Assembly (NCBI GenBank): GCA_024364735.1
Contig: JAGFNQ010010103.1
Coordinates: 1-64,000, forward strand
DNA: 64,000 nt
From: Boesenbergia rotunda
Taxonomy: Eukaryota; Streptophyta; Magnoliopsida; Zingiberales; Zingiberaceae
Direction of reading: 5' to 3'
The notes beneath the pieces were generated by a model. The model saw only the letters and a list, made by a program, of their open reading frames with translations. It ran no database searches and was not told where the DNA came from. Numbering within the stretch: the stretch's first letter is position 1; every line of letters starts with the position of its first letter. The position numbers and the translations under genes were made by a program. Positions 11,059 to 23,373 of this stretch are shown one piece after another.

Positions 11059-14000
11059 TCATGAGTCTTTTACGGTTCCTATCTCGGTATCCGACCATAA
11101 TATTTTCCATGGACCACCTTTGGTTTGTAGTCTGGAAGAGAAAGTGTCAGTATCGTAAAATAAGGATGTCGAGGTAGTTTACGGCGGTTTTTGTACCTCC
11201 AAATTCCCGCAAGGGCTCGTAGACTCATAAAGAGAACCAAGCCAGTCCATACTCCGGCGAGTCCAAATACAGGAGCAACCATAAGAAGGAACGCGGATGA
11301 GATTGACCCTATAAGCACCTATACAACATATGTTTAAGGTAATGAAGAAGTAAAAAAGTAGTGTTGTTGAATTGTAAGTGTAGAAGAGACGAGACCATTG
11401 AATATGCAGCATACGAAAAGTCGGAGACGCCGTAGTAGAGACCGTCGATTACAAAAGCAATGGCATTGATTGGTTGAGATATAGACACAAACTGCAAAAA
11501 ATTCCAACTTCATTATGGGCAAACAAAGATTCTGAGTTTTAACAACAATGAAAATAAATTTTTACCAGAACACCAGAACTAGCGATTTGGAGAACAGCAA
11601 AATCAGGGGTGAATAGAGTTGAGAATGGCTCGAATCCAAAGAACAACAACACCCCCAGTGCAATGCCAGTTGTTGTTCCGACCTGTCCATGATTCAAAGG
11701 ATGATCAAAGAGATTGACAACAAACTTTTCCCTTTGGATTTTACTAGTAAGCATAGGTCCATGGGCAATTATAGAAATGTGTTGAACTAAGACCATCATA
11801 CAAACCTGCAAAACCCTATACACTATTATGCGAGCTTGTTTATAGTTCTTCTTGGTATATTCACTCGCTAGTAAAGCCTGTGAAAAAGGTTTGCACATTT
11901 TCTTAATATTTCAAATGAGCTGAAAATGGAGTTGTATTTTCTGATCTGTATATTTTGGAGAATAAACAGGTTGAATATGTTATCTGACCTGACCAGCGAG
12001 TGCCAAAGCATCGTTAAGCAAAGAAATGGCCAACCAAACTTGTAGGCATATCTGGTGACCGGCCATGGGAACTGGACCTTCTCGTGCTGCCACGGAAGTT
12101 GATATTGTCATGGTTATGAGCACCGCAATGGTTCTTCCAACCAAGAGACCAACTGCATGAGAATAGCATTAAAAGCATTTTCCTTCAAAAACAAAATGTA
12201 TAGTATTCAGATATAGTGTTCCATGTGGTTTATACTTTATAGTCATTCATTGAATTATAACTAAAGCAATCATAATCAGACTAGAATGCCAAAATGGAAA
12301 ATCCATGATTTAGGCAACAGTGAAATCTGAATGCTTTCGACCATTTGATATGGAGTTAAACTAGAAAGCTAATTTGTCTGTTTATGAAAAATGTATTGGT
12401 TTTTTTTTATTATACTAGAATGGTTCAGCTTAACTCTCTATTTACTTAGTTCCATCCCAATTCGATGTGATATGTCAACTCCTCTCTCCAAATTCATGTT
12501 GTTGAAGAAAGAGAAATAAGAAAATAGATGTCGAATCATGATAAGGAGAAAGAAGAGGAATGTTGGAGAATCAAGAAAATTTTTGGTTCAGGCAGTACTT
12601 GACTGTGTTTACCGAACCTTGTGGAAGAGGCAAAAGGAAATGAGTACCTCGTCTCATAACAAGCTTCCCTTCAACAGACTATTCCATTCTTTTTTACAAT
12701 ACAAAAAGCGCTCAAACAGATCATCTTACATATGTTTGTTTATTGTATATTAAAAGCATTTGGGCAACCTACCAGATTTCAGATATTGACTCATTCCTTT
12801 CCCATTTATACTTGGAGATAGTATAACTTTCTCATTCAGCTTCCAGATGAGAATAGCAGCTATCAAATATCTTGAATAGAATCAAGCATGAAAGTGAATT
12901 AAAGAAGAGAAGTAACAAAATAACAATGCATTGGTTTGCTAATAATATCATATTGCATAAACATACTCAGAAGTAACTGTAGCTACGGCAGCACCACCTA
13001 TGCCTAGACCAAGCAGAAATATCAAAATGGGATCGAGTACGGCATTAAGCAAGTTTCCAGCACCTGATAGGCAAGATGATTGTAGTATTACTCAGTGTTG
13101 AATTTGGCATCGACCAAATAAGATGTGAATCAATAACCAAAAACACTAATTGCTAAGAATGAATATTGAGACTAGAATATTGTTTTAGTTTTTTCAGTGC
13201 TAGTTGATCATTTTAGAAAAAAAAATCATCAGCTCATGATTCATTTCATGATCTTTTATACTCCCAATTATCTTAGGATTGAATTTATGCAAGTAGAAGT
13301 TAGTCAAACCTCTCTGAAAAGAAATATTTTGTCATTAAAAGAAAAGATTTTACAAATGAACCAGTACCAAAGAGTATACATTCTCTTCGATGCGTTACCA
13401 TTTTTTAGACTATCCTGTATCGGTATCCAAGCAGCCTTCATGAACAAAATTCTTTGTGCATAATATATAACTGGAAAACTACCTAAACAATTTACAACTT
13501 ATCTAACTTGGAAAGTGAGAGGTACATTGAACAACAGCAAATTACAATGGGTGCTTGACTGTGTAAGTCATTTGATGGACTATGTGAAGATCTTTGAAGA
13601 ATTGGAATCTGTGTACTACTGGTAAACTACAAGGGGTGTGCAAAAAATTTACCCAATAATATTTGACATGCCATGTGTAGGTCAAACAAAACCTCTATAC
13701 TGTATATCAAATGTCAGCTGGATCATAGAAATGCTAAAATAAACTTCCTTTAATTCTTTCTCTCTCTCTCTTTTTTTTCAAGAGCCACAAATTTAAAACA
13801 ATTCAATAACATTTCTCTCTATCTTTTTAGCAACATCAAAATCCATCTTAAATAGCAGTCTCAAGCTTGCTTAACCACAGAAGATATTTTCTATCTGAAC
13901 TAAGTTTCATTTAATTGAAGAAAGAAAAACCTTTGAGCAATTGAACTTGTCCAACTACCTCCAATTTGGCATCCATCACATTCCGAAAAAGGGATTGGGA

Positions 14001-15958
14001 AGGATCACAAAGAGTTTGTAACGTGAACGGAAAAATAGTAATGAACGGTATGACTTAATTGAATGACAGTTATAAACAGTGTTAGTCTATATGGTTTAGT
14101 GGTGTAAGATGAGATAGAGGGAAAGTAATGCAATCTCTTGTATATACAATAACTAAAAACATCCAAGCAAGAATAGGTTACATAAAAACAAATGTTGAAA
14201 ATACAATACTTACAGACAGCATATAATGGTGTTTTTGTATCCTTAAAGCCACGAAATGTTCCTTGAGCAGCAAGTGTTATTACAACTGCAGGAGCACCAA
14301 ATGCTCGTAGGGTAAGAAATTGCTCTGCAGGTAATCGCATAGGTGAATCCTGCAACAATCATAAAAAATGCTGTCAATTTCCATAGAGGCATAAGAAAGC
14401 ATCCAACTGTTGTTCTGTGTTACAATGCAAAAATATTTATTAGATCATTAGGAAAAGTTATGACAATTAGCTTCAAACACTGATAGCCTTTGTTGCAGTA
14501 AAATATAGCAAGAAAAGAAATTAGTAATATGATATCTATCATCTCCGCCATGATTTTATAAACCAAAAAACTAGTGCTGGAATGAAAAATTCCAAATCGG
14601 CATACTTGAGATAAGATTAGCAGAATAACATCAATGTCAAATTGCATAATCTGAATGGAAAGTCATGGCCCTCCTTTAGGGAATTCTACATTCTGAAATC
14701 ATCAAATATAGGACATCATTCTTTAGCAATAAAGAATACGATTTAGTCCAGTGACTTGACTTATTCAGTATGCATTATCATTTATCCATTGAGTTGAAAA
14801 TAAGATCAAGAATTCAATATAATTAAACACAGCTATGTAACTACTGTGAAGAATTGCTTCATTGGACATACAACAGCTATACCCATGAAATCCATCAACA
14901 CACCCAAGCCAAATATTAGACCAATTGATTCCAAAATCCCAACTACAGCAGCCAAAGCCAGAGAAGTCGATACTGCTGGAAGAGACTTCCTGCTCTCTCC
15001 ATCAACATCACCAATGGGATCTTGTTGTGAAGATCCTGCACACAAACGACAATCGTCACTGAAATACCTTTCCAAAAGATTATGATCCATCAACTTTCAC
15101 ACAGAGATAATAGAAGCTACCTATTTCACCAGCATAAGCATTGTTCTCAGGACGAGGTTCTAATGCCTGCTGAGCAGCAACAAAGGAAGTAGTAACATTG
15201 AGCAAAGGAATGTTGAACAGCTTCGAGACCAGATTGAACACCGAGACCGAGACGCCAATAGCTGCTAGCTCAGCAGATCCTATCGTGATGTTATACAACT
15301 TTACACGGCCAGAAGAGGAAAAAATAAACAAATAAGTCAAATACAAATTAGCAACGTGGACACAAAGTTCCACCTAAAAGCTTCAAGTGGAAGCACTCCT
15401 TGCATGAATCAAAAAGTCAAACACACCAGAGCTCAAAGATTTCGACCGAAACAACAATTTTGCAACATCCTCAAAGAATCACAAAATTAGAAATAAATAA
15501 ATAGACCAATACCCAAATGCCCTATGAAGGCGGTGTCCACAAGCAACGCAATGGGGTCAGCAGCAAGAGCTAAGATAGCCGGAACTGCGATGCCCAGTAT
15601 CTCCAAGATGATATCGTCGCCTCTAGGAACCCCAATTTTAAAAAAAAAAAATCAAATTTGCAACTCAAAAGCGCTCTACCGATCGAAAAGAACGCAACTT
15701 TCGGCACGATGTGCCGCGGATTCGAGAAGAAACTCCAGAAGAATACCTAATTCGGTCCAGGATGCGTGAGGCTGAGCTGAAGAAGGGTTGTAAGATATCC
15801 GAAGGCCGGGGTTTGGCTCGCCGACGAGGATTCCGCCGATTTTGAGGACTTGGGTGGGTTGGGGTGCGGAAGAGTAGTAGATGCTTCGTGTTCGGCGTCC
15901 TCGTAGGAAACGGTGGCGATGCAATTCGGACGGGAGGGTGGAAGGAGACGACCGCCAT
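11059..15958 (-). CDS. DTX44: MATE transporter, DETOXIFICATION 44-like, plastid type
   Basis: Thirteen coding exons (complement): 15958-15747, 15622-15513, 15279-15121, 15035-14872, 14349-14214, 13063-12967, 12870-12773, 12152-11989, 11877-11806, 11682-11566, 11491-11396, 11318-11197 and 11131-11059. All introns are GT-AG and all phases agree, giving 1620 nt (539 residues). The first 70 residues are rich in Pro, Arg and Ser and poor in acidic residues, as in a plastid transit peptide. The MATE core follows: LALAADPIALLVDTAFIGH, then VSVFNLVSKLFN, GTFRGFKDTKTP, AAREGPVPMAGHQICLQVWL, ALLASEYTKKNY and DGLYYGVSDF. MATE proteins export organic acids or metabolites using a proton or sodium gradient. 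This FRD3/DTX42-45 branch includes citrate exporters, but the substrate cannot be read here. ATG 15958 was chosen because its frame joins exon 2 in phase; another open frame from 16029 does not. No lesion was found. Confidence 0.93.
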
Positions 15959-16081
15959 GGCGGAAGAGGAAGGGAGGAGCGAGAGAACCTGTGGCTGTCA
16001 GTGCCGCGGCGAGCGTTTCGCGACCACAAGCTTGAAGCTTCTGCTCCCTCTAATTTTGAGATAGATTTTGAGAGTTTCTGA

Positions 16082-17344
16082 ATGAATTTATTGAGATTTT
16101 AAAAATAGATAAAACTAAGAGTGTTAGAATGAAATGAAATAAAATTACAAGGAATTTTTATAAAAATAGTACATTTCGTCTTAATTTTGTATTACATCTC
16201 AGAATTAAATCGCCTTTCTATTACTACAAAAGTTTGATTTATTTGTCCCCATGGACTTTATTGAGGTGGTCAGTGGCATGGCTAGACCTCTCATGGACCA
16301 GAGAGGTAACTATCTCAGGGTCCAGTTCAAGGAAAAAAAAAATTATACAAAAAAAAAATAGACATTAAACAAATAAACGATTGCTCAACTCTATTCTCAT
16401 GCACTTATAACGATTTCTTCTTTAACATTTTTTTTTATCAAGACACAAATTCACTAAACAAAAGATAATTATAATCTTCTTCTTCGACATTCTTTTTCAT
16501 TCTGTAACATGAGGTACGCCAGCGCCAATTGTACCCTAATCATACAACAACGTTACGTTGGTTGTTCGCATGACTGAATGCGCTAATTCTCATGATGGAT
16601 GTTGCATGCGATGTGGCCTGGCTATCAACGTCCACTCACCTAATTGCACGAGGCAATGGCTGTCAATGGCGTAGCCTGGTCTATGCTGGGCTTCAGCCTA
16701 GCAATTTCATCATTTTTTTATCATGAACATATGGAGTTAGTGTTGGGCTGCAATACGCCCAATGCAGCCTAGTAATTTCATCATTTTTATCTAGAAAATA
16801 AGCAGTCAATATTGACCTGCAATTTCATCATGAAAATAAGAAGTTCATTAGCACACTCAATCATAGTCAGGTGTCGGACTGCATTGACCTCCATGTTCCT
16901 TTTTCACTGGTTGAAAAGCACAGTGTTCACTAGCACCAACTACCCCACGCTCCTTCCGATCCCAAATGTTCGTAATTAAGCTCAGAGCAATTGAAGATCT
17001 TGACTGTGTCATTTGTGGTTGTCACATGTGACGTCGGCCGCTCGTGCGAATTGTGACTTAATCGCGCGATGATTGCTACTTGTCACCTTGTCATTGCTTA
17101 CTATCATCGCTTATAGCCACTGTATTGGTCTCAGCCTTGAGACATAGGTACTGCAACAAAAGTCATTTTTTATTATTCATTTTAGGTCCTGTTGTACACA
17201 GGTACGATTTTATTTAGTGGTTGGTAATTTGTCATATGAAATCAAGGAGTCAAACATAGAGACTGACAGAGTGACAGAATAACTTTCTCTTTTTTTTCAA
17301 TTGTCATGATTTATTTCCTTTTATTCATCTTGAAACGTTGAACC
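16082..17344. other. Intergenic DNA upstream of the MATE gene
   Basis: The first part probably holds the MATE promoter, although no certain TATA box was found. From about 16500 to 17130 the sequence is less AT-rich and repeats phrases about TTTCATCATTTTT and GCAATACGCCC, suggesting an old repeat. No gene was recognised. Confidence 0.45.
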
Positions 17345-17352
17345 GTTAAAAT

Positions 17353-17851
17353 TAGAGGTGTCAAAAATCAACACGATCCGACGACTTAACCTGAATCGAT
17401 CCGAAAAAAATCAAGTTCGGGTTGAAAATTTCGGGTTCGGGTTCGGGTTGGGGGGTTCGGGTTGAAAAAATTTCGGATTGGGTTCGGGTCGGGTCGGGTC
17501 GGGTCGAGTTCGGGTTGACCCAAAATTTAATATTTTGTGGATTTTTTGGGGTTAAATCAAATTTTATTTTGAAAATTAAGATATTTTTATGTATATTAAT
17601 ATCAATATAGTATGATCATGATTAAGTATTGAGATAAAAGTGAAGAATTATAGGGAAAATGGCGAAAAAAGACGTTTTGAATCGATTTTTTCGGGTTATT
17701 CGGGTCGGGTCGGGTTGGTCGGGTTCGGGTTCGGGTTTAAGGGTTTCGGGTTGAAATCGGGTTCGGGTCAGATTCGGGTTGGGAGTTAAAAAAAAAAAAA
17801 ATTTCCAATCCGACCCAAACTTGATTCGATCCATCTGAATTGACACCCCTA
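17353..17851. mobile_element. hAT-type MITE with GGGTTCGGGT arms, about 499 bp
   Basis: The ends are TAGAGGTGTCA and, in reverse complement, TAGGGGTGTCA. The flanks are GTTAAAAT (17345-17352) and GTTGAAGT (17852-17859), an 8-bp duplication with two differences, as expected for hAT. Both arms consist of degenerate GGGTTC/GGGTC repeats. There is no transposase. The ends resemble those of the hAT element at 56920-62097. Confidence 0.82.
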
Positions 17852-17859
17852 GTTGAAGT

Positions 17860-18481
17860 TCATCTTTGGCCACAAAAGTATGATTTATTTGTATAATTTG
17901 TCAAAAAAATAATTAATAATTTTTCTATCATTTCCACTTGTACTATAAAGTCTTTAGTACAAAATGCAGTACAATCCATAGCTTACAATTTTTGAAGTTT
18001 TTTTGCCACCACGTTACTTACAAAATTTGTGGACGATGACAATCAGAATAAATATTTGACAAGATCAAGATTGTCGTAGCCTCGACTCTCTTAAAAGCTA
18101 GTAAGATAAATTTCATGCATTCATAAATATCATTTTTCCATGAAACGAGAAGACAGAGTAGGGGAAGGATTGAGGGTTTGGCCGTTTAGGGTTAAGATTC
18201 AGGGAAAATAAATTCGATTTTAGGGCACCCCACGTCAATTTGAAGAAAATTATATAAAGTCATAAAGGGTGCTTGATATACATTTGATAATGAAAATGAT
18301 AATGAATTTTGATTAAGGAATTTATGGATTTAGTAATAATCTAGTGGGGACTGAGTTATAAAACCAGAGGTATCATGTCCATATTTTGATTATGATTCTC
18401 GTATACCAAGCATCATAGATGAGAATGAAATAGATTTTATTTTCATTCCCGCCTTTTAAACCCGCTTACCAAACACTCCTT
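17860..18481. other. AT-rich intergenic DNA, no gene seen
   Basis: Nothing beyond simple AT-rich sequence was recognised here. It lies between a MITE and a dispersed repeat. Confidence 0.5.
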
Positions 18482-18929
18482 ACTTATCGAATATAATTGA
18501 GTTGATGTTTTGGCCACTTCCATCGTTTATTCGAATGGTTGTCAACCAAATAGAAAGCAAAGGGAAAAAAAATAATTAATCAACTTCGATAATGTTGAAT
18601 CTGAGACGATCAATTTGGCCTCATAAAAGTTTTCACCTGTTGTTAAAGTAAATCGAGAAACGTTCGCGACGAACGATCGAGAAACGTTCGCGACGAACTA
18701 TCCAAAAATCCAACATCTCACAATTACACGTCTCATTTGAAAAAAAAAATCTTAAAAATTTATCATAATGAGAAATTGAATCATAAATATTTAAGAAATA
18801 ATTAATTGTACTCCCGGAGCAAATAGAAAACAAAGGAAACTTGTTAGAGTTGTTGTTGGCCGAAGAAAACAGGTTGAAGTAATGCAAACGATTAAGAATT
18901 GAAAGATAATTTTAAAAACTAATACATAA

Positions 18930-19873
18930 TGATCCTGTCGACAAGCGAAGATCGGTTCTCTCCCGGCTGACTCGGTTTGACCAAGATGACCCGGTCTGCT
19001 GTAACTCGGGGGTCGGACTCGGGCTCAAATGGAGACAAGGCTCAAGTCACTCGGCTCGGACCAAAACGGGGCTCACAAAGTGATGGTGTTGGTTGCAAAT
19101 GGCAGCAGCCCGCTCTTTGGAGATCAAAGGGGGGTTTATATAGGGGAAGGAAAGCTCCCTGCTGTGTCAGAGATGTCCTGTCTCATTAAGGAATGATCAG
19201 CTGTCAGACTGAACTTGTGGCAGCTTTATTAATCCTATGAGACTGCCATAGCCGCCTGACACACTGTCTGGACTATCTCTTCTGCTTCTCATTAACACTG
19301 ACGGCTCTGTCAGGTGATGATTATGTCAGAGGTCAGCTACATTAATGCTAATAGAAGCGGGCTATAGTCATTCGGTTGGGTTGCTATAACTTACAAACAG
19401 AGACGGTCGGGTAAACTCGGATCCTAAGCCGATATCTATGGAGCCAACCCAGGGATTCGGCAAAGGATTCTCAACCCCGAGCGGCCAACCTCGGGTGACC
19501 GACCCCGAGTAGCCGACCTCGGGTGGGTGACCGACCCCAAGTGGCCGACCTCGGGTGACCGACCCCGAGTGGCCGACCTCGGGTGACCGACCCCGAGTGG
19601 CCGACCTCGGGTGACCGACCCTGAGTGGCCGACCTCGAGTGACCGACCCCAAGTAATCGACCTCGGGTGACCGACCCCGAATGGCCGACCTCGGGTGACT
19701 GACCCCGAGTAGCCGACCTCGGGTGACCGACCCCGAGTCTGCTTTACTACCCGAGCCCCAGGTCCGGCCCCTGATCCCAAGGGCGGCCTGGTTTAACTCT
19801 CCCCTACCCAGGTCCCGCTGGATCGGCCTCGACCGGGCCCCGCACCCTTTCGAAGAACCGCTCGTCCGGATCA
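18930..19873. mobile_element. Solo LTR, 944 bp, target duplication CATAA
   Basis: It begins TGATCC and ends GGATCA (inverted ends). It is flanked by a perfect CATAA duplication at 18925-18929 and 19874-19878. It is GC-rich within AT-rich flanks and contains a minisatellite. The uninterrupted copy of the target repeat at 1630-1910 supports the insertion. The open frames across it (19368-19907) come from the minisatellite. Confidence 0.9.
19480..19738. repeat. Minisatellite, about 28-bp units, about nine copies
   Basis: Units alternate between forms of GGCCGACCTCGGGTGACC and GACCCCGAGT with few differences. The array lies within the solo LTR. Its translation gives a Gly-Arg-Ser-Pro-rich repeat with no known function. 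Confidence 0.88.
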
Positions 19874-19978
19874 CATAATTTAATAATTTAAAAAATGAGT
19901 CGGTCAATTACCCTTTTTATTTTTTTGCAAATATTCTTAATTTTTTAATTATTTTTAGCTTTAAATTTTCATTAACAT

Positions 19979-20834
19979 TGATGGGTTTGAGCATCCTAGG
20001 ATGGACACGTAGTACAGAGAAACTATGTGTCAGGGTCCACTGCATCTGAGCGCCGAGGTCATACCAAGACCACCTTGGGAGAGTAGATCAGAGCTCCAAA
20101 GTCAGACCGAGTGATCGGGCTCCCGAGACTATCTCGGGAAGATAAACGCCCGAGGTCAGGTTAGGCTTCAAGCTCCCGAGACTACCTCGAGAGGACAGAC
20201 ACCCGAGGTCAGGTCGGGCTTCAGGCTCCCCGACTCACTCGGGAGAACAGACGGGAGCCCCCGAGGTCAGACCGAGTGTTAGGCCCCGAGACCCTCTCGA
20301 TAAAACAAATGAAGGCTCCGAGGTCAGCTCGAGAGAGAAAACCCGAGACCGACTCGGGAGAGTGGAGCCCAAGGATCAATATATCAGAAAGTCCGACCTC
20401 AAGTAGTCGTTCCGCTTTCCATAATAGGAAAGTCATTGGATAATTATTGTCTGTTACACGCAGCAATTAAGACTTTAATGATCGAAGTGGCCCGTCGGTC
20501 GTTATCTAAAAGATATCATGTAACCGATGATTAAGGAACGTGGAGGAGAACGTGGAGACACGTATGATCAAACCCTCAGATATATAAGGTGCTTCGGCAC
20601 CCAGGTAAGGGGGTAAGCTTTCCAAATTGAACAAAATCCTGCTTCCTCGTTGTCCTCCTAAAAGAATTCTCATTCCTGACTTGAGCGTCGGAGTGGGCTT
20701 CGCCGGAAAACCTTTCGGTGTGTTCCCATTAATGCCCGTGTTAATCTCACAGGGCGCGATCGTCTTCTCCCCGTCACCGTCCTCGTGGGTTGCTCTTTGG
20801 TGACTCGTCGTCCGTGTCGTTCCCTTCCGGAACA
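19979..20834 (+). mobile_element. Gypsy-like LTR, plus orientation
   Basis: It begins TGATGGGTTTGAGC and ends TTCCGGAACA. The interior holds ACTTGAGCGTCGGAGTGG, shared with the solo LTR at 44669-45307, and a related phrase lies in the minus-strand LTR remnant at 27518-27757. A TATATAAGG-like promoter element lies near 20582. No matching target duplication was found directly after it, so it is probably the 5' LTR of an element whose interior was replaced or rearranged. Confidence 0.65.
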
Positions 20835-21415
20835 AGTTTCGTGGTGCTGCAGATGCTTGACCAGGAGGAGCATAAAGCCCTACCATCTCGTGGTGCTGCG
20901 GATGCCCGAGATGTGTAGGTCTGGTCATGGTGCAGAGGATGCCTGATCAGGAGGAGCATACATTCCTACAATCTCGTCGTGCTGCGGATTCTCAAGATGT
21001 GTAGGTCTAGTCGTGGTGTTGCAGATGCCCGACCAAGAGGAGCATACACTGCTATCATCTCATGGTGCTACAGATGCTCGAGATGTGTAGGTCTGGTCGT
21101 GGTGCCGAGGATGCCCGACCAGGAGGAGCATAAACTCCTATCATCTCGTGGTGCTGCGGATGCCCGACCAGGAGGAGCATACACTCCTACCATCTCGTGA
21201 TGCTGCGGATGCCCGAGATGTGTAGGCCTGATCGTGGTGCTGCGGATAACCGAGATGTGTAGGCCTGGTCATGGTGTTGCAGATGCCCGAGATATGTAGG
21301 CCTAGTCGTGATGCTGCGGAGGCCCGGCCAAGAGGAGGATAAAGCCCGAGATGTGTAGTCGTGATGCTGCGCATACACTCCTACCATCTCATGGTACTAC
21401 AGATGCCCGAGATGT
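20835..21415. repeat. Minisatellite with GGTGCTGCGGATGCCCGA motif, left part
   Basis: Degenerate tandem units carry GATGCCCGAGATGTGTAGG, GGTCGTGGTGCTG and GACCAGGAGGAGCATA. The array resumes at 25661 after the gag-only element, so that element inserted inside the array. Frames across it are not genes. Confidence 0.82.
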
Positions 21416-22389
21416 TGTTGAGGCAATCGGCCCAAGAATGATCGGGAAGATCATGGTTTTGATGTGTGTGTCAATATGTTTAAGGTTAGGGTGTTGGTTG
21501 TATTTGATATGTGTGATTAAGTTTGCAGGACTTGGAGAATCACACTTGGTGGACCTATTTGAGGGACGAGAGCCGAGGGAGGAGAGCTCTAAGGACAAGC
21601 CGGGAAGTGGACTTCAAAGGGCACACGTGAAGGGTGGCATGGAGGCAAGCCAAGGGAAGGCTTGCGTGCGCATCCGAGGGACGATAGCCAGAGCAAGAGG
21701 ACTTCAAGAGGCGAGCCAAGGGAGCATACCTGAAGGCACACGCGAAGGAGAAGGTTCAGAGTGGCTGGAGCTGAGCTGGGAGGCTCTGCAGTCGACTGGC
21801 CCAGAGGCAGTCGACTGCCAAAACCCACAGAGAGTTTACAGCTTCGGACCAGTCGACTGGTCTTGGGGCAGTCGACTGGTATACCCTAAAACTAGCCGTT
21901 GGCTAGCTGTTTGCTAGCCGTTGGCCAGCATTTATTGCTGGGCCAGTCGACTGCCCTAGGGGCAGTCGACTGGTGCGGACTGGACAGCATGTGAGGCTGT
22001 CCTTTACTCCTATAAAAGGAGGACTGTTTGGCTCAAGCAAACAACGGTTCTTGTGTGTAACGAAGTGCTGCTAGTGCCAAGAGTCCTCAACTCTTCCTCT
22101 AGTCTTCATTGTGATCTTGTAAAGAGGAAGAAGGCAAAGTTGTAAAGGTTTTCTCCACCTTGAAGGAGACCATTCATAGTGGAAGTGGTGTACACGTGCG
22201 GATCCTTGGATTAGTCACCCTTTGGGGTGGATACCAAGTAAAACACTATTGTTAGCATTGATTTTATTCTATATCTTGTATTGTGCTAACCCTATTGTAG
22301 AGAAAAGGCGAGCCATCGATCCTAACAATTGGTATCAGAGCGCAAGGACGCCTTCAACGGACTAACCGCCAAGAAGAGTAATCATTGAA

Positions 22390-23373
22390 ATGGCCGGCTC
22401 GCACATCCAACCGCCGAAGTTTGAGGGAGAATTTTCGTGGTGGAAGAAGAGAATGGAGGTATTTTTCAATACCGATTTTGATGTAATGCTTATTATGAAA
22501 AACGGTTTTGAAGTACCTAGGGATCAAGAGAACAAGATACATGATGAAGTAAGATGGAGTAAGAAGCAAAGAGATGACCATCTAGCAAAATTCAAAGCTT
22601 TGCATCATCTACTAAGTGTACTCCCTCAACAAGAAGTGACAAGGATTGGAAACTACTCTAGTGCCAAGAACTTATGGGACAAGTTGGTGGAACTTCATGA
22701 AGGCACCTCGGAGGCCAAAATGGCGAAAAGAGATCTTCTTCGATCTCAACTAAATAATATCAAGCTCGACAAAGGGGAGAAGGTAACAAGCTTACATGCT
22801 AGAATTAAAGAAATTCTTAATGGACTAACAAGTGTAGGGGAACAACTATCCAATCGAGATATTGTGATGAAAGCCCTAAATGCTTTCCCAAGAACATCAA
22901 CTTGGAGCTCAATGGTGGATTCGTACTACATCTCAAAGGACCTAGAGAAAACGTTTCTAGAGGAGTTCTTCTCAACCATGGAACTTCATGAGACTCGAGT
23001 TGGAGGGACAATCGAAGAATCATACTACAAGCCAAAGAGCATATCCCCTATGGCAAACAAGGCAAAAGGTAAGAAGAAGGAGGTCTCATCATCCGATTCG
23101 GAGGAATCGAGTGCGTCCATGGGTAGTGATGCGGAGGCCTACATGGTAAGAAAGGTAAGAAAAGCATTTAAACAATTTTCAACTAACAAGTCTCATGGTA
23201 GGAAGGAATCAAGGAACAAAAATAGATCCAGAAATATTATTTGTTACAACTGTCAAGGAGAAGACCACATGAGAGATGAGTGTCCTCTCTTGAAAAAGAA
23301 GGAAGAAAAGAAGAAAGAAGAAATCCAAAGAGAAGGAGAAAAAGGTTCAGAACTTGAAGGCAACATGGGATGA
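22390..23373 (+). CDS. Gag-like protein with CCHC zinc knuckle
   Basis: This 327-residue ORF starts 49 bp after the primer-binding site. The N-terminal part (FEGEFSWWKKRMEVFF near residue 12, KNLWDKLVELHEG near 95, LHARIKEILNGL near 137) matches the UBN2-type gag domain of Copia elements. An acidic Ser-rich segment lies around 230-250, followed by a CCHC knuckle, CYNCQGEDHMRDEC (about 287-300), and a Lys/Glu-rich tail. Gag forms the particle that packages element RNA. The frame ends in a purine-rich tract and a second ORF in a different frame overlaps its last 20 bases, so the original gag was probably longer. Confidence 0.85.
   Translation: MAGSHIQPPKFEGEFSWWKKRMEVFFNTDFDVMLIMKNGFEVPRDQENKIHDEVRWSKKQRDDHLAKFKALHHLLSVLPQQEVTRIGNYSSAKNLWDKLVELHEGTSEAKMAKRDLLRSQLNNIKLDKGEKVTSLHARIKEILNGLTSVGEQLSNRDIVMKALNAFPRTSTWSSMVDSYYISKDLEKTFLEEFFSTMELHETRVGGTIEESYYKPKSISPMANKAKGKKKEVSSSDSEESSASMGSDAEAYMVRKVRKAFKQFSTNKSHGRKESRNKNRSRNIICYNCQGEDHMRDECPLLKKKEEKKKEEIQREGEKGSELEGNMG

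Larger units (their letters stand above)
18482..19975 (+). repeat. Dispersed repeat, copy interrupted by a solo LTR
   Basis: 18482-18929 and 19874-19975 match the reverse complement of 1630-1910. Relative to that copy there are extra bases in the middle, including a 24-bp motif duplicated at about 18651-18698 (core GAGAAACGTTCGCGACGAAC), and the LTR at 18930-19873. The repeat ends abruptly at 19979, where a Gypsy-like LTR begins. Confidence 0.72.

Noticed and set aside
12538..13463. Small plus-strand frames within the MATE gene
   Set aside because: They fall in introns or opposite exons of the minus-strand gene.
15676..16029. Longer frame MWSRNARRG at the 5' end of the MATE gene
   Set aside because: It does not join exon 2 in phase, whereas the frame from 15958 does at a proper donor.
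17400..17800. Telomere-like GGGTTCGGGT repeats
   Set aside because: The unit is irregular, not the plant telomere unit, and lies between hAT-type ends with an 8-bp duplication.
19368..19907. 179-residue repeat protein on the minus strand
   Set aside because: The frame is produced by a 28-bp minisatellite within a solo LTR.
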